DNA of 64,000 nucleotides, from NCBI GenBank assembly GCA_025403435.1, contig CM046351.1, forward strand, positions 25,757,730-25,821,729, given 5' to 3'. Shown one piece after another: positions 36,469 to 47,498 of the stretch. The notes beneath the pieces are model-generated. The model was not told where the DNA came from, did not search any database, and saw only the letters and a list, made by a program, of their open reading frames with translations. This stretch comes from Artocarpus heterophyllus. Taxonomy: Eukaryota > Streptophyta > Magnoliopsida > Rosales > Moraceae. Every line of letters begins with the position of its first letter. The first letter of the stretch is position 1. A program made the translations under genes and the position numbers.

Positions 36469-36488
36469 GAGAGAGAGAGAGAGAGAGA
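36469..36488. repeat. (GA)n microsatellite in the leader of the next gene
   Basis: About ten GA units, 84 bp upstream of the start codon at 36572. GA repeats are frequent in plant 5' leaders. Confidence 0.85.
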
Positions 36489-36571
36489 ATTTTTTCTAGA
36501 AATTTTAAAAAAACTGAAAGTGACGCGCCAAATTTCAACGGGAGAGGGAGAAACTTTTGGAGAGAAGAAGA

Positions 36572-38633
36572 ATGGCGTCGTTTCCATGTCCTCGCGAGCA
36601 ACTCGCTGCTTCGGCTCTTCTTCTCCTCTCCACCACCACTCCTCCCTCTGTTTCCCAGTCAATGTCGATCACACTTCCAAATCCGATTTCTCATTTCCAT
36701 TTCGCGAATTCTACCTCAGACTGATCCATTTTTTGTTTGGCAGGTTCGATTTGGCTCGAGATTTTGATTTCGATGAGGAAGAGTCGATCGGCCAGGAAAG
36801 CAAGATCAAGAGCTGCCGAGGGAGCTCGGCGTTGATCGATTCCAGATCGATCGCGCCGTCCGAGAACAGCGATCTCTCGACGGAAGAGATCTCGCCGCCT
36901 TCGACGAGGATCGTGACGTTTGTGCCTCGCCGGAGCGAGATGAAGCTTAAGGTGAAATTATCTCTGTTTGAATTTTTTTTTTCATTGCTTATTTTGTTGG
37001 ATTCGCGTTTGGGTGAATTAACTCGTATATTTGATTAAATCTGGTTATGAACTCTGGCTTTTGTTGTTCATGCTTGTGGTTTTGAAAGTTCTTGCTGGTC
37101 CTGTTTTTTGTACATTTTTCTGCTGATTAATTTATTTCATTATTTTTTCTGATTTCAACTAAGAATTTGAATCTGCAATTCAGTTCGTTATTGTTGCTCT
37201 GTTTTACAGAATGAATGATCATTTCACCTTCTTTCGCATTTGGCATAATTTTCTTGCTCCTGAATTTCCAGTAATATATCGTCTGTTTCAATTGATTTTA
37301 GAATTCTATCTTTCCCTGTAGAAATCTGTAGCTCAAGTTCAAAGTGATTTTATCTTCACGATTCATTATCTTTCTTCTCTGTTTTTTGAAAGAGAATTAT
37401 CTTTTGGATCCAGTTCAGTTTTCCTACCATTTCACCGAAATAACACCAAAAACTCTTTAGATTTGTTTGATTTTAATCATATTCTTCACCATTACTTCTT
37501 CCATCGTCCGAATCAAATCTAAGCGAGCTTCTAAGATTTCCGCGAGTTTTCTCTAGGTCGTTCGAAAGACTCGCTCGAAGATCCACAAGAGCTTCGGCGG
37601 CTGGAAGCTCAGCTCCGGCGAGAACGCCGTGACATCATCGGGATCCTTATCCACAGAGTCTTCATGCTTGACCACAGGTTGCAGCGCCGGCTCGAGCGCG
37701 CGAAGCCGCGGTTTCGTCACGAGAGCCAGGGAGGTTCGCCAGGAGCAGAAAAGGATTCAGATCGGCTCGAAACACATTCGCCGGCGAGCTCAGGGGATTC
37801 TGAATCTGCTTTCCGGTCATTGCTACTCCGAATTGACAATTCGCCAACTTCTGGGCGATACTCCAGACACCAGCAAAGCCCTGAGAATGTGATTTTTCTT
37901 GTTGCTTTCTTTCTTTCTTTGGTACTACTCTCTGAATTTGACACGTGGCACTCGGTGGATGCTTAAGCTGTGTCGTCTGATGCATGGTCAGATGGCCACA
38001 TGACCTCAACGGTCGATGACGTCATGAGTGATCACGATAATAATGCCTGTTGAGAAGAATCCAATCATACCATTACGAGTTTGGGATTGATGGGGTCTAC
38101 AGAGGCATAAACTGTACAAGTTCATGTTAGTAGTCAATTAGATGACGTGTCGACTCAGTGATGCTACTCTAGGCTACACTTCAGAGGATTGTTAGCATCA
38201 GCACCATTTTCTGTCTTGAGCCTCACGTTATGAAACATTTATTTTAGCTCAAAAAGAAAGAAACACAGATGAACAGAGTCTTGTTTGCTTCGGTTCTTTT
38301 GCATGAGCATCTGATTCATATAATAGCATGTCCTTATTGTGCTGGTGCGTATATGTTGTGAAAGAGTCGAAAATGATGAAATATCATCTGGGTTTTTTTC
38401 TGCAGCTTGTTAAAGCTTGAGGAGGTCAAAAGAACTGGCTCAGGAGGGCGTCAAGACCCTTACATTTACACGGTATTTTTAATCTCCCAAAGTGCTTCGA
38501 TAGAACCATGTTAATAGCATTACTCGTGAAATTAAGATCCTTGAAAAATTAGAGAACTAGAGAAGTTAAATATCTTCTATGGCAATATTCCAATCTGTTT
38601 TTTTGGTCTTCATTTGTTTTGCAGAGAGCATGA
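36572..38633 (+). CDS. Plant protein of unknown function, five exons, C-terminal helical domain
   Basis: Exons: 36572-36657, 36744-36951, 37557-37888, 38406-38472, 38625-38633 (TGA); 702 nt, 233 residues. All borders are GT-AG and phases agree. Start MASFPCPREQLAASALLLLS is followed by an acidic, Ser-rich middle (FDFDEEES). Then comes basic VVRKTRSKIHKSFGGWK, and a C-terminal region (about 178-231) with GILNLLSGHCYSELTIRQLL, DTSKALRILLKLEEV and GGRQDPYIY. That region reads like a compact helical or winged-helix-like fold. I recall similar plant proteins without assigned function but cannot name the family safely. The exon 1 donor could instead be at 36663, which keeps frame and adds two residues. 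The last exon contributes only Arg-Ala-stop. No signal peptide or membrane segment is clear. Confidence 0.75.
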
Positions 38634-39905
38634 CCCGTACAGGGAAATTATAGATGACCAGACTAGGTGCAGGTCACGTGCAGAGTTACATCATTCCCTC
38701 TAATTGGGAAAATTTTGTTATTACGGATAGCTAAAGCCTAGATGTGAAAATAGCTAGCAAAACCAAATTTGATTAACCTCTGTAACTGCAAGAGTTGGCC
38801 TATAAGAGATGGAATAGTATTTTTCTTACAAACATACGCACCATATGCAAGATGCAAGGAAAAAGAACCAGATGAAAAAAGTTCTATATATGGCAATATT
38901 ATTCCAAATTGAGCACTTAGCAGAGTTGTTTTAAATTATTGCAGAATCCTTTTCACAATTGTGAAAAAGGCACATTTTTTTGGTTTTCAAATTACCGCAA
39001 AAAACGATTGACCCCGGAAACGTTGAAAAGGGGATGGCTATTTGTTTTTTCGAATGGCCAATATTGAAGCCTTCTAGAGAACGAAAAACCTAGGACCATA
39101 GTAAAAGAACCTTTGGAGTTTGGACCAAACCAATTGCTTCAAGAAAATCCTCAAACCATTTCATCTCTCGTGCCATTCTTGATGGAAAGGGACGATATTT
39201 GTTGTGTGTGTAAAATTTACACGTTTTGTTATTGTTTATTAAAAAAACTTTGCAAGCACCAGACCGTATTAGTTGGTTGCAGTATAGATAATACAATTAC
39301 CGACAGCCTATGAAATGGGAATCAACAGGGGTTGGAATTGACCAAAGAATGATCATAATAAAGATTTGTTAAGGCACCATAGGCTTTGCCAACTCTAAGA
39401 TGGCGCTTTCACAAGGTCTCAACTTGTTAATGTTGAATAAAAAAATATTATTGACAAAAAAAAAATAAGAATAAAAAAATTAAAGTGGGAGATTTTATTA
39501 TGCTCGCAAGAAGATCATCCATTTGATTACTTTAGACATTAACTACAAAAATTAAAAGGAAATATAGGAATAGTCACCAAGAATAGGCTTTCATATGACT
39601 CCATAAATTTCAGAATACTAAATACTTCAAATAAATTAGCTTGGTTGCAAGTTACACCTCAAGCTGGCTTTTTTTAATCAAAATATATTATCAGGTTTTT
39701 TTAGAAAATTATTTATGCACAGGCATGGGTGACACAATTGTATTTTGAAATGCAATGAAGTCAACTCAAATGGCAAGAAAATGGCGGACTAGCCTAGAGG
39801 CAATATAATCGTAGCAGCCATAGTTCTCCACTTTCATTATAGCTTCCTTTTCAACTCTTTGTTTTCCTTCTTCTCTACAGCATTCCTCTAAGGCAGCAAG
39901 AGTGA
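38634..39905. other. 3' UTR and spacer
   Basis: The first part probably holds the 3' UTR of the preceding gene. AT-rich DNA follows, with no recognised repeat or gene. Frames near 39090-39313 are short and unrecognised. Confidence 0.4.
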
Positions 39906-39913
39906 TATATATA
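39906..39913 (+). promoter_or_regulatory. TATA box of the small gene at 39999
   Basis: TATATATA, 86 bp before the start codon. A CA/GA-rich leader (39914-39968) follows with CACACACACGCACGC. Confidence 0.5.
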
Positions 39914-39998
39914 CATACGTGCATACACACACACGCACGCACACAGACACAGAGAAAGACAGAGAGATTCAGGAAGATATAGCAGGAAAGTATGTGAT

Positions 39999-40253
39999 AT
40001 GGGGAAGTTTGTGGAATTATTGGATGCAGGGGTGAGAATAGCTGCAAGATTTCACTCTCACTGTCCTCAAACCGGGCGCATGTACTACCATCCTCCTTCT
40101 ACTCATGAAGACCATCACCACAAAAACTACAGCTCTCGAAAGGGCGGCGGTGACTCGCATTGTTATGTCACAAATCAGAATGCCAGTGCTGATGGTGCCA
40201 GGGGAGATATGGGGTTCGATTCCACTGAGTTCATTATTTATTCTGTCGCCTGA
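39999..40253 (+). CDS. Small plant-conserved protein of unknown function (84 aa)
   Basis: Single exon, start [20 protein letters not shown], stop TGA at 40251-40253. The N-terminal block continues with [13 protein letters not shown] (residues 21-33). A variable His-, Ser- and Gly-rich middle ([16 protein letters not shown]) is followed by a hydrophobic C-terminus [14 protein letters not shown] recall plant proteins with this arrangement of a conserved N-terminal block, variable middle and (F/I)YSV-like end, none with a firmly known function. No signal peptide or transmembrane segment is seen. A TATA box lies 86 bp upstream, and the base composition is far richer in GC than the flanks, which supports a real gene. 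The opposite-strand frame over 39766-40047 is an overlap without coding character. Confidence 0.8.
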   Translation: MGKFVELLDAGVRIAARFHSHCPQTGRMYYHPPSTHEDHHHKNYSSRKGGGDSHCYVTNQNASADGARGDMGFDSTEFIIYSVA

Positions 40254-41295
40254 AGAGCGTGAGAGCCAATAAAGAATATATGCAACACGTAGGTGAGTTT
40301 TAGCAGTAATTTGTTAACATGGAATCTTTTTATTTATGTACTAAGAATAAAAGGTGTAATTTGTTAACAATCTCATTGGTAAATTTTAATGCCATTTGCT
40401 ACAAGTTTTATTTTATTTTATTTTTTTGGTCTACAAGTTTCTACAAGATTAATTAACGCAATAATTCATGTTCTTGAATTTTGTTTGTCTCTTGATTTTG
40501 TGTTGGTTTTTGACAAGGAGAATGTTACCTAATGCCTTGTCTTGTCTCGTAAATGGCAAACAAGCCCTTCTCCTTTTCATATTCTTGTTCGTGATTTAAT
40601 TTTATATCCGAGGTTATTTAAGTTTTTGTCGTTTTCTTATGTATTGTATCACCTTTTTCTTTTTTTTTTTTTTTGTTCTTTGTCGTTCTTGAACTTTTGG
40701 CATATATATATTTAAATTTTTTTGCTGGGTTTATTATTCTTAAACCTGTTTGTTATTGTATATCTTTTTCTGGTATCTTTTATCATAGATAAGTTTTCAA
40801 TTCCTAATTTTCTAGTGGATTTTTGTGCGTTTGTTGTTTTTTATTTTTTTTTACCCTTTTTCATTTATTGTCGTTTTCAACACTTGCAGCATTAGTGTCT
40901 GGAAATGCTGTTGAATCTATGAGGCGAGACTAATGATATTTAATCAAAAGTTTATTATTTCCCTCTCCTACCAAAAGAGAAGAAATAAGTTGGGAATATT
41001 TTTTTAAACCACACAACATATATTGTTGTTGTAAGGTAATGTAGGATGCATGAAAAATAGAATAAGCTTTCTCCAACATTTCTACGTCAGTAAATTTCTC
41101 TCCACAAAATCTTAACTGTGAAACTATTCTAAGTGTAGCAGAGTTATAATGACTGACTTTTTTAAAGTCATAGAATGGTAGAGCATTCTATTCATCACGG
41201 GTTGTAGGAAATACAACTTCTTTTTTACGATCGAATCTTTAAGATCCTTCCTATATGTACTTATGTAACACCCGTTGTTTTAACATGAATAATTT
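40254..41295. other. 3' UTR and spacer to the Gypsy derivative
   Basis: T-rich, no gene. TGTAACACCCGTTG at 41266 looks like the start of a different LTR, cut off after about 30 bp by the remnant that begins near 41296. Confidence 0.4.
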
Positions 41296-41408
41296 TAACA
41301 TATATAATATATTAGACTTTGTAATATTTTTCCTTGAGGATTGACCTCGGACAATCTTATACTTGAGGTTATATTGGATTACACTTTTCAGAATCGAATA
41401 AGTTTTCA
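41296..41408 (+). repeat. Truncated 5' LTR
   Basis: Matches the right part of the 3' LTR (51660-51779), lacking a block with CTCGGACTCACCGAGAC that the 3' copy keeps. Everything left of 41296 differs from the 3' LTR. Confidence 0.7.
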
Positions 41409-41427
41409 GCACTATTACCAGAGAAAG
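41409..41427 (+). other. Degenerate primer-binding site
   Basis: GCACTATTACCAGAGAAAG directly follows the LTR end TTTTCA. It differs only by transitions from the GCGCCGTTGCCGGGG-type site usual in Tat/Athila elements, as I remember that site. Confidence 0.5.
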
Positions 41428-42099
41428 ACGGAGATTTAGACAATTCATATTATAATATATTATCCAGTCGAATATATACTGCTAACTATTGTATATCTTT
41501 ATTTTTATTCATGCATTTACTTTTTTTTGTCTCTACCACCAGACTGCCTAGCTCATTAGAGCTACGATCCTTCTTATGTCAATTTTACTTTTTTGTAGAT
41601 GTTTTTATTTTTAAGTTACAGAATGATGTCTTTCGAGTCCTGTATTAATTTTTGTGACTATTTTATTTAATTTTTGCACTTTTATTTTTTGTATCCTAGT
41701 TACACGACTGGGGTGTTCTTGAACTCCTTTTTCTTTCTTGTAATATTTTATTTTTTCAACACTTATTTTTATTTCTCTTGTCGCGAGACCAGGGGCCTTA
41801 TGCTACTTTTTTTCTTGCGACTTTGACTCTAAGTTTTTAACTGCTTGATTTTCTAATCTAAATTTTAATCGTTTTGTCATATCTGTTGTGTTATTATTTG
41901 TTATTTTACAGGTTTAAAAAAATTTATTATTCACGTAGAATATTGCATGTATTACTATTTGTGTCGGGTTATTATTTGTAGTCACTATTCATAAAAATTA
42001 AAAAATTAAAAAATAAAAATGTTTTGGGAAGTTTATAGAGAAATCATTGTAAATTTTTTCCAACAACACTTGAAACTGCTTTATAGTGCTTGGTAGCGA

Positions 42100-42800
42100 T
42101 ATAAGAATCTGTTATATAGGTTTTCTTACCACGTCTTTCTTGGGATCGCTTGTTAGGAAGCTTCCTAGATGGATTAAGTCTTGAAACTAGAAATTGGATA
42201 GAAAAGGGGAATAGATCTACTACTTTTTACCAATTACCTCTAGACAAAGCCTATTACATGTTGGAAGATATGGTCGAGTATATTTTTTAGAGAATGAATA
42301 GTTTTGAAGCTGACTTAAGTTGGAAAAACAATTCAAACTTTTTGGAACCTTTGCTTGACAATCGTCCTAAAATTTTGACGTCACTTTTAAACCGCAAAAT
42401 TCATTTGATGCTTCAAATAAAGAGAGTTTGGAAAATTCTAAGAAAATATTAAGAATCTGTGAAGGTAATGTTAGAAAATGAAGAAGAAAATTTAGAACCT
42501 ACCCACTTTGAGAAGTCTAATTTAGAAGAAGAGTTCTTATAGATGATTAAAGAAGAAGATCTAAGTAAGGAAGAGACAAAAGCCCTGCCCATACAAAAAG
42601 TCTTAGGTTCTTAATCAATGTTGCCACTAGAATTCACCAAAGATTACACTTATTAAGATCCTATGTGGCCTCTACCTCCTCTACCACCTCTATCGTCATT
42701 CTTATGGACCCATCAAACCTATGAAATGAGTTCAAATCACACAAACTTAAGTGTTTAACATTTTGCCACTCTTGAGGGCACAATCACACAGGATACGTAT
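42100..42800 (+). pseudogene. Gag remnant of the Gypsy derivative
   Basis: A broken frame reads RLLGSFLDGLSLETRNWIE (about 42147-42203) and then LPLDKAYYMLEDMVEYIF, with a stop following. Retrotransposon Gag of Tat/Athila elements has the same order: a 'F..GL...TR..ID' block followed by 'EAY.LLE.MA'. Further pieces (ENEEENLEPTHFEKSNLEEE) are acidic and contain stops. The nested solo LTR at 42833 interrupts the element just after this. Confidence 0.6.
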
Positions 42801-43081
42801 TTGGTTTTTTTGACACTTTTTATGGAAGAAAGTGTAACACCCGCCTACTTTATGTAACAGACCACATTAAGTTAGTAACGTTGTTAAGGAATTTTTATTA
42901 ATAAATTACGTTAAATGATATGATATATGATGTGCATGTTACTAACTTTTTATGTCAAGTTTTGTGACAGGTGACGGCCGCATGGGATCGTTGTGCTCTA
43001 GTGTTCATGTGAAATTTTGAATGTATGTTTATTTATGATGCAATAATGTATGAATGTTTTATTGTATGGCATTTAAGGACA

Positions 43082-43189
43082 GTTCGACAGGCCAAACTTT
43101 TAAGATCGGCAGGCCGAACATCTTGCCCGAGATCGGCAGGCCGAACTAGGTGGAACCGGCAAGCCGAAGGGGAAATCGACAGGCCGAAC
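43082..43189 (+). repeat. Five-unit 'GATCGGCAGGCCGAAC' cluster, left side of the Gypsy solo LTR
   Basis: Units start at 43082, 43104, 43131, 43154 and 43174. Those at 43104 and 43131 match the consensus exactly; the others differ at one to four positions. Confidence 0.9.
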
Positions 43190-45280
43190 ATGGCTGACAA
43201 GCAGTCAGCAGAAATCTCTCAAAAATTATGGCTGAGTTAATTACGTTAATTGGATGATTAATGTGATTAATTGGCATAATTAAGGAATGATTTTATCAGT
43301 TAAGGAAATAAGGGGTTTGACTTTGCATTGATTGGTATTATTTTAAGAGGTTTCCTAATTTTAGAGGGTAAATTATGGTAAGATTAATGATTTGTTTGAC
43401 ATTCCTTTTCTTTCTCTTCTTTCTTTCCACGCCAATAGCTCCTCAACAGTCAGAAAATTTTGACTTAATGAAGGGAATTGAATTCCCATCAATTATGCTT
43501 ATTACGTTAAAAATTTTAACGTTTTCTTTTTCATTATTTTCTCTCCTTCTCACGTTTTTCTGTCTCAAATTTCTGAGACATTTGTCTCTCTCTTCCTCTT
43601 CTCTTCTCCACACATTTCACTTCCTTCTCTCTCAAAATTTTCTACAAGAAAATTGTAAGAAAAGTCTTATTTTGTTGGTTAAAATTCAAGGATTTTGAGA
43701 AGATATTTCAAGGTAAGAATTTAGTTTTTCAGTGTTTTTGAAAAAGGAATTCTTCTCCTCAAATTCATCTACAATACCTTCTCTAGGTATTGTATTTTGT
43801 CCATGTATGTATTATGTGATGTTTCTTCACGTTTCTTGTCCTTTCGGTATTTTTATGAAAAATGAATATTTCTATCTTCTACTCTTCACAGTAATATTAC
43901 TGTTTAACCTTGATGCATGAAAAATGTAACGATTATTCAAGAAGTAAAAGAATGATGATTTCATAAAAAGTTGTTAAGAATATGCATATGTATGTATGAT
44001 GAATGTATTTTATGTTATGAAATTTTTATGAGATGACAATGAGAAAACTGTTTTAATAATGCTATTTCTGGATTTTTGTTTATGAAATGTTATATGTTAT
44101 ATATATATATATATATAAAAATTATTTTATGATAATGAAATGATTTTATGCATGAAAATAAGATGTTTGTATGAATTATTAAATTAAAGTATATGTGTTT
44201 TAAATTATTAGAAAACGTTTTTCAAAAAGATTTTCATGTTTACAATGTATGAAATGTTTTGATTTTTAAGGAAGCATGTTATGTATAGTGTTTATATGTT
44301 TTGATGATGATTATAAGATATGTTTGTAAAATGTGATGAATGTATACGAGTATTATATGTATGAATGTTATGAGAATGGATATTTCATGATATGCATTAA
44401 TGTTATTGCATCTTTAAATGAAAAATGACATGAACACTCAAGGAACGAGCACTACGAGACCGCGACATCGTCACCAAATCACGTTAAGGTTAAGTAAGCT
44501 AGCGTTAAGGTAAGTACATTCTCACCTGCAACATAACACGTTTTACAAGATTTGACGTTATGTTCATAATGATATTCATGATGATTTTATGGATATTTCC
44601 TTAAGAATTTCTATTAAGATTTTCATGATTTTAAGTTATGCATGATGTTTATGGCATGTTTTAAAGTATGAAAATTATGTATATAAGTATCACCTAATAA
44701 GTGTTGCACACCCAATGTTATGAAATGATATGTTATGATGTCATGTTTGGTTTGGGATTAGCTACCCTTCTCCTCTCATGACGGCGCGCCTATGATGAAG
44801 TTTATGGTGCAACACTTAGGCCTTTAAGATAAAAATGGAATAATTTTAAAATGGTCAATGTAAAGAAAGATATGTTTCTATGAAATTTGTGCTTAAGGCA
44901 CTTTCATGATATGATGACAATGATGATGATGATGTTTATGAAATATTTTAAATTGTGAGAATTATATGTACTTACTAAGCATTAGCTTAATCATGTTTTA
45001 TGTCATGTTGCAGATAAGGGTAAGAAAATCATGGACTAGGCGGAGCACATGGGAAGGCGTGTGAGCATTATGCACAATGAATTGTAACCGGAAGCACGCC
45101 AACAAGAACGCTCTTATGTTTTTTTTAATTAAGTTATATATTTTTATGTTAAGTTTTAAGAATACTTTTATTATGGTTTTATAAGTTATTTTATCACTTT
45201 TTAATGAATTATGAACTTCCGCTATATTTTATGGAAAGTTGGTATGTTTTAAAATTTAAGTTTTCCAACGAATTGGTCTC

Positions 45281-45413
45281 GGACGGCCTGCTGATGTCTA
45301 GAAGTTCGGCCTGCTGATCCCATTTTTCGGCCTGCCGAACATGGATGAGTTTTTGGTCTGAATTGCAAAGCCTCTGTCGGCCTGTCGGTTGAGGGAACTC
45401 CGGCCTGCCGAAC
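45281..45413 (-). repeat. Five-unit motif cluster in inverse orientation, right side of the Gypsy solo LTR
   Basis: Reverse-form units (GTTCGGCCTGCTGATC and relatives) start at 45281, 45304, 45325, 45375 and 45398. Spacing is 21-23 bp apart from one gap of 50 bp. Confidence 0.9.
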
Positions 45414-46667
45414 TGTGGGAGTAAGTAAGTTTTAATCGATTTGATGTTTAATGTGATATGTTGTGATATTTTTATAAGTCTTGATTTTACAACTTGGTAT
45501 ATCTATTTTATTAATACAAGTTCATGATTAATTTAAAGTATAAATGAATAAATTATGATATGGAATGATCTAAGCAATGTGATTTTACAATGTTAAGACA
45601 TTAAGATAAAAAAAAAAAAAAAACGTATGAATGGATCCTGGTAATGTATGTTTAACTCTGTGTTCAATTAAAAGTACCGTATAAGTTTTGCTATTATGTT
45701 TGTGTTTAAGTTTAAACAAGTATGTATGTATGTATGTAACGACATCTGTGACGTCCGAATTAAGGGGTGTTTCAGAAAGCCACTCTTTCATGACTCTTTA
45801 CTATCTTTTTTTTGTAATCTATTTGTTTTTGTGTGTTGTTTTCATTTAATTTTCACTGTGTAATTTTCTAAGAATTGGAAATTTATTTCCAAAAATTCAT
45901 TAAAGTGGTCCACTTTGATAAGTTGGTATTTTGCATCAATGACCTCTAGAGACGCAATTTAATGAAATGAATTTTTCTGATTTTTAGAATTTTCTAAATT
46001 TAAACTTCAAAAATGAAAAAAAAATTTAAAAACAAAAACAAAAAAAAAAATACAAAAAAAATTTTGTAAATAAAGATTTTGTTTATTTTTAGTGTTTAAT
46101 AGTGTATGATAATCTGGTAGGTTACGTAGGTAGACTACTAGGATACATTAACCACTGCATTTTTTTTTGGGTTACCTAGTCCAACTTGTTAGATTACTTA
46201 GCCTATTGTACATTTAGCCTAATCTTGTTTTCCCACGTGTCTATTCAGTCTTCTCTGTGTCTAAATAATATCTCACTCTTTTGTTTATTTAACTTATCAC
46301 TATACATCAAAGCTTGGAACTCTTAATTCTTTCTCTCTAAACCTCAAATTTTCTGTCTTCTCTCTAGATTTACAAAACTCGATCTCTCTAATTTTCTCTA
46401 ATCTGTACTCAAGCATTTGAAATCCTTAAAATTCACTCGAAATCCTTCAAATTAGCTTTTGAACTCCGCAAATCTCACTTTCAATCGCTAACAGTCACTC
46501 TCTTAAATTTCTATTTTCATCTTTCATCATAGATCCTAAATATGACCACATAAAGAAATACTCCCTTTCTCTCCCTCAAAATGAAATCAGAAGAAAGTAG
46601 AAGTCTCGAATCACTTATCTTTTGGTGCTCATGCATTATGGTCTCCTTGATGACATTATGATGCTTA

Positions 46668-46979
46668 TTGAAGGAAACGTTTGTCCTTGTGACTCCAACC
46701 ACCAAGTATTTTCCATGTATGGGTAGGAGTTTGAGTTTGAGTTCAATGAACAAGAGAGCTCATAAGGTTGCATCTAGATGTCCTAACTGTGATAAAAAAA
46801 CTTGTATGGACAAGTGTCGTTCAATAGGCAGGGTTTCTATAAATGGAGATGATAAAATACATTTTTACAAGGATGGACTAAGTAAGGAGAACTTAGAAGA
46901 TCTCCAAGCCATTCTTAAGACGCATCCTAACGGATATGTATGGGGGCTATTTCTAAACTCTGGCCATAATTTCATATAG
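46668..46979 (+). CDS. Cysteine-motif ORF in the retroelement, unrecognised
   Basis: A frame of 103 codons, possibly starting at an internal ATG (46749, MNKRAHKVASRCPNCDKK). It shows RCPNCDKKTCMDKC (Cys spacing 2-4-3), then FYKDGLSKENLEDLQAILKT and HPNGYVWGLFLNSGHNF, and ends in a stop. It reads like authentic protein rather than random translation, but I cannot place it. The CT-rich stretch at 46240-46480 before it looks like a plant 5' leader. It lies 520 bp ahead of the LOG-like pseudogene in the same orientation, so it may be part of the same captured segment. Confidence 0.4.
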   Translation: MKETFVLVTPTTKYFPCMGRSLSLSSMNKRAHKVASRCPNCDKKTCMDKCRSIGRVSINGDDKIHFYKDGLSKENLEDLQAILKTHPNGYVWGLFLNSGHNFI

Positions 46980-47498
46980 AGAGAGAACATTTGGAGAATC
47001 TAATGCAAAAGACCCTGTTTACTAGTTTATGAGAAAGCTAGATGGGAAACAAATCCTCGATCCATCGAGTTTGAAACAGAATTTGTAAAATAATCTTTGT
47101 CTATCTTAAATATGAATAATAATTGTAAATAATTTTCTTTTGCTTTTATATTATTATTTTGACCTTTTTTTTGGGTTAGGTATCTTATTTTTCTTTGTTA
47201 GGTATTTTGTATGTCGTGTTTGTTTAACTATCACTTGTTTTTCAAGATTTGGTCCTATTTTATCAAAAAGTTAAATAGTAATGTTTTGTTTTCAAAAAGT
47301 TGAATAGTATTGTTAGGTGAGTTTTCAAAGAATTATTTTTTCATCAAAAGTTCCACACTTGTGTCTAGTAGTGTCACATCTGTCCTCATAAGTTATTACT
47401 AATCATGTATAAGATCTCATTTCAAATTCGGATTTAGTCAGAACAGCGTAACTAGAGTTAGTTTTTTTTTTTTAAAAATCTTAGTCTTAGTAACCATT

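Larger units (their letters stand above)
42833..45774 (+). mobile_element. Nested 2.9-kb solo LTR, perfect 5-bp target duplication
   Basis: Begins TGTAACACCCGCCTAC and ends TTAAGGGGTGTTTCA, flanked by GAAAG at 42828-42832 and again at 45775-45779. TGTAACACCC/GGGTGTT ends are common in long Ty3/Gypsy (chromovirus-like) LTRs. It has no coding region. It carries one motif cluster near each end, in opposite orientations, listed separately. It inserted into the older Gypsy derivative and then lost its interior. Confidence 0.85.

Noticed and set aside
36378..36662. 94-codon minus-strand frame over the start of the unknown-function gene
   Set aside because: It runs antisense through the GA microsatellite and exon 1; the plus-strand exon chain joins in phase across four introns.
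39766..40047. 93-codon minus-strand frame overlapping the 84-residue gene
   Set aside because: It is built mainly from the CA-repeat leader; the plus-strand frame has the conserved-looking protein.
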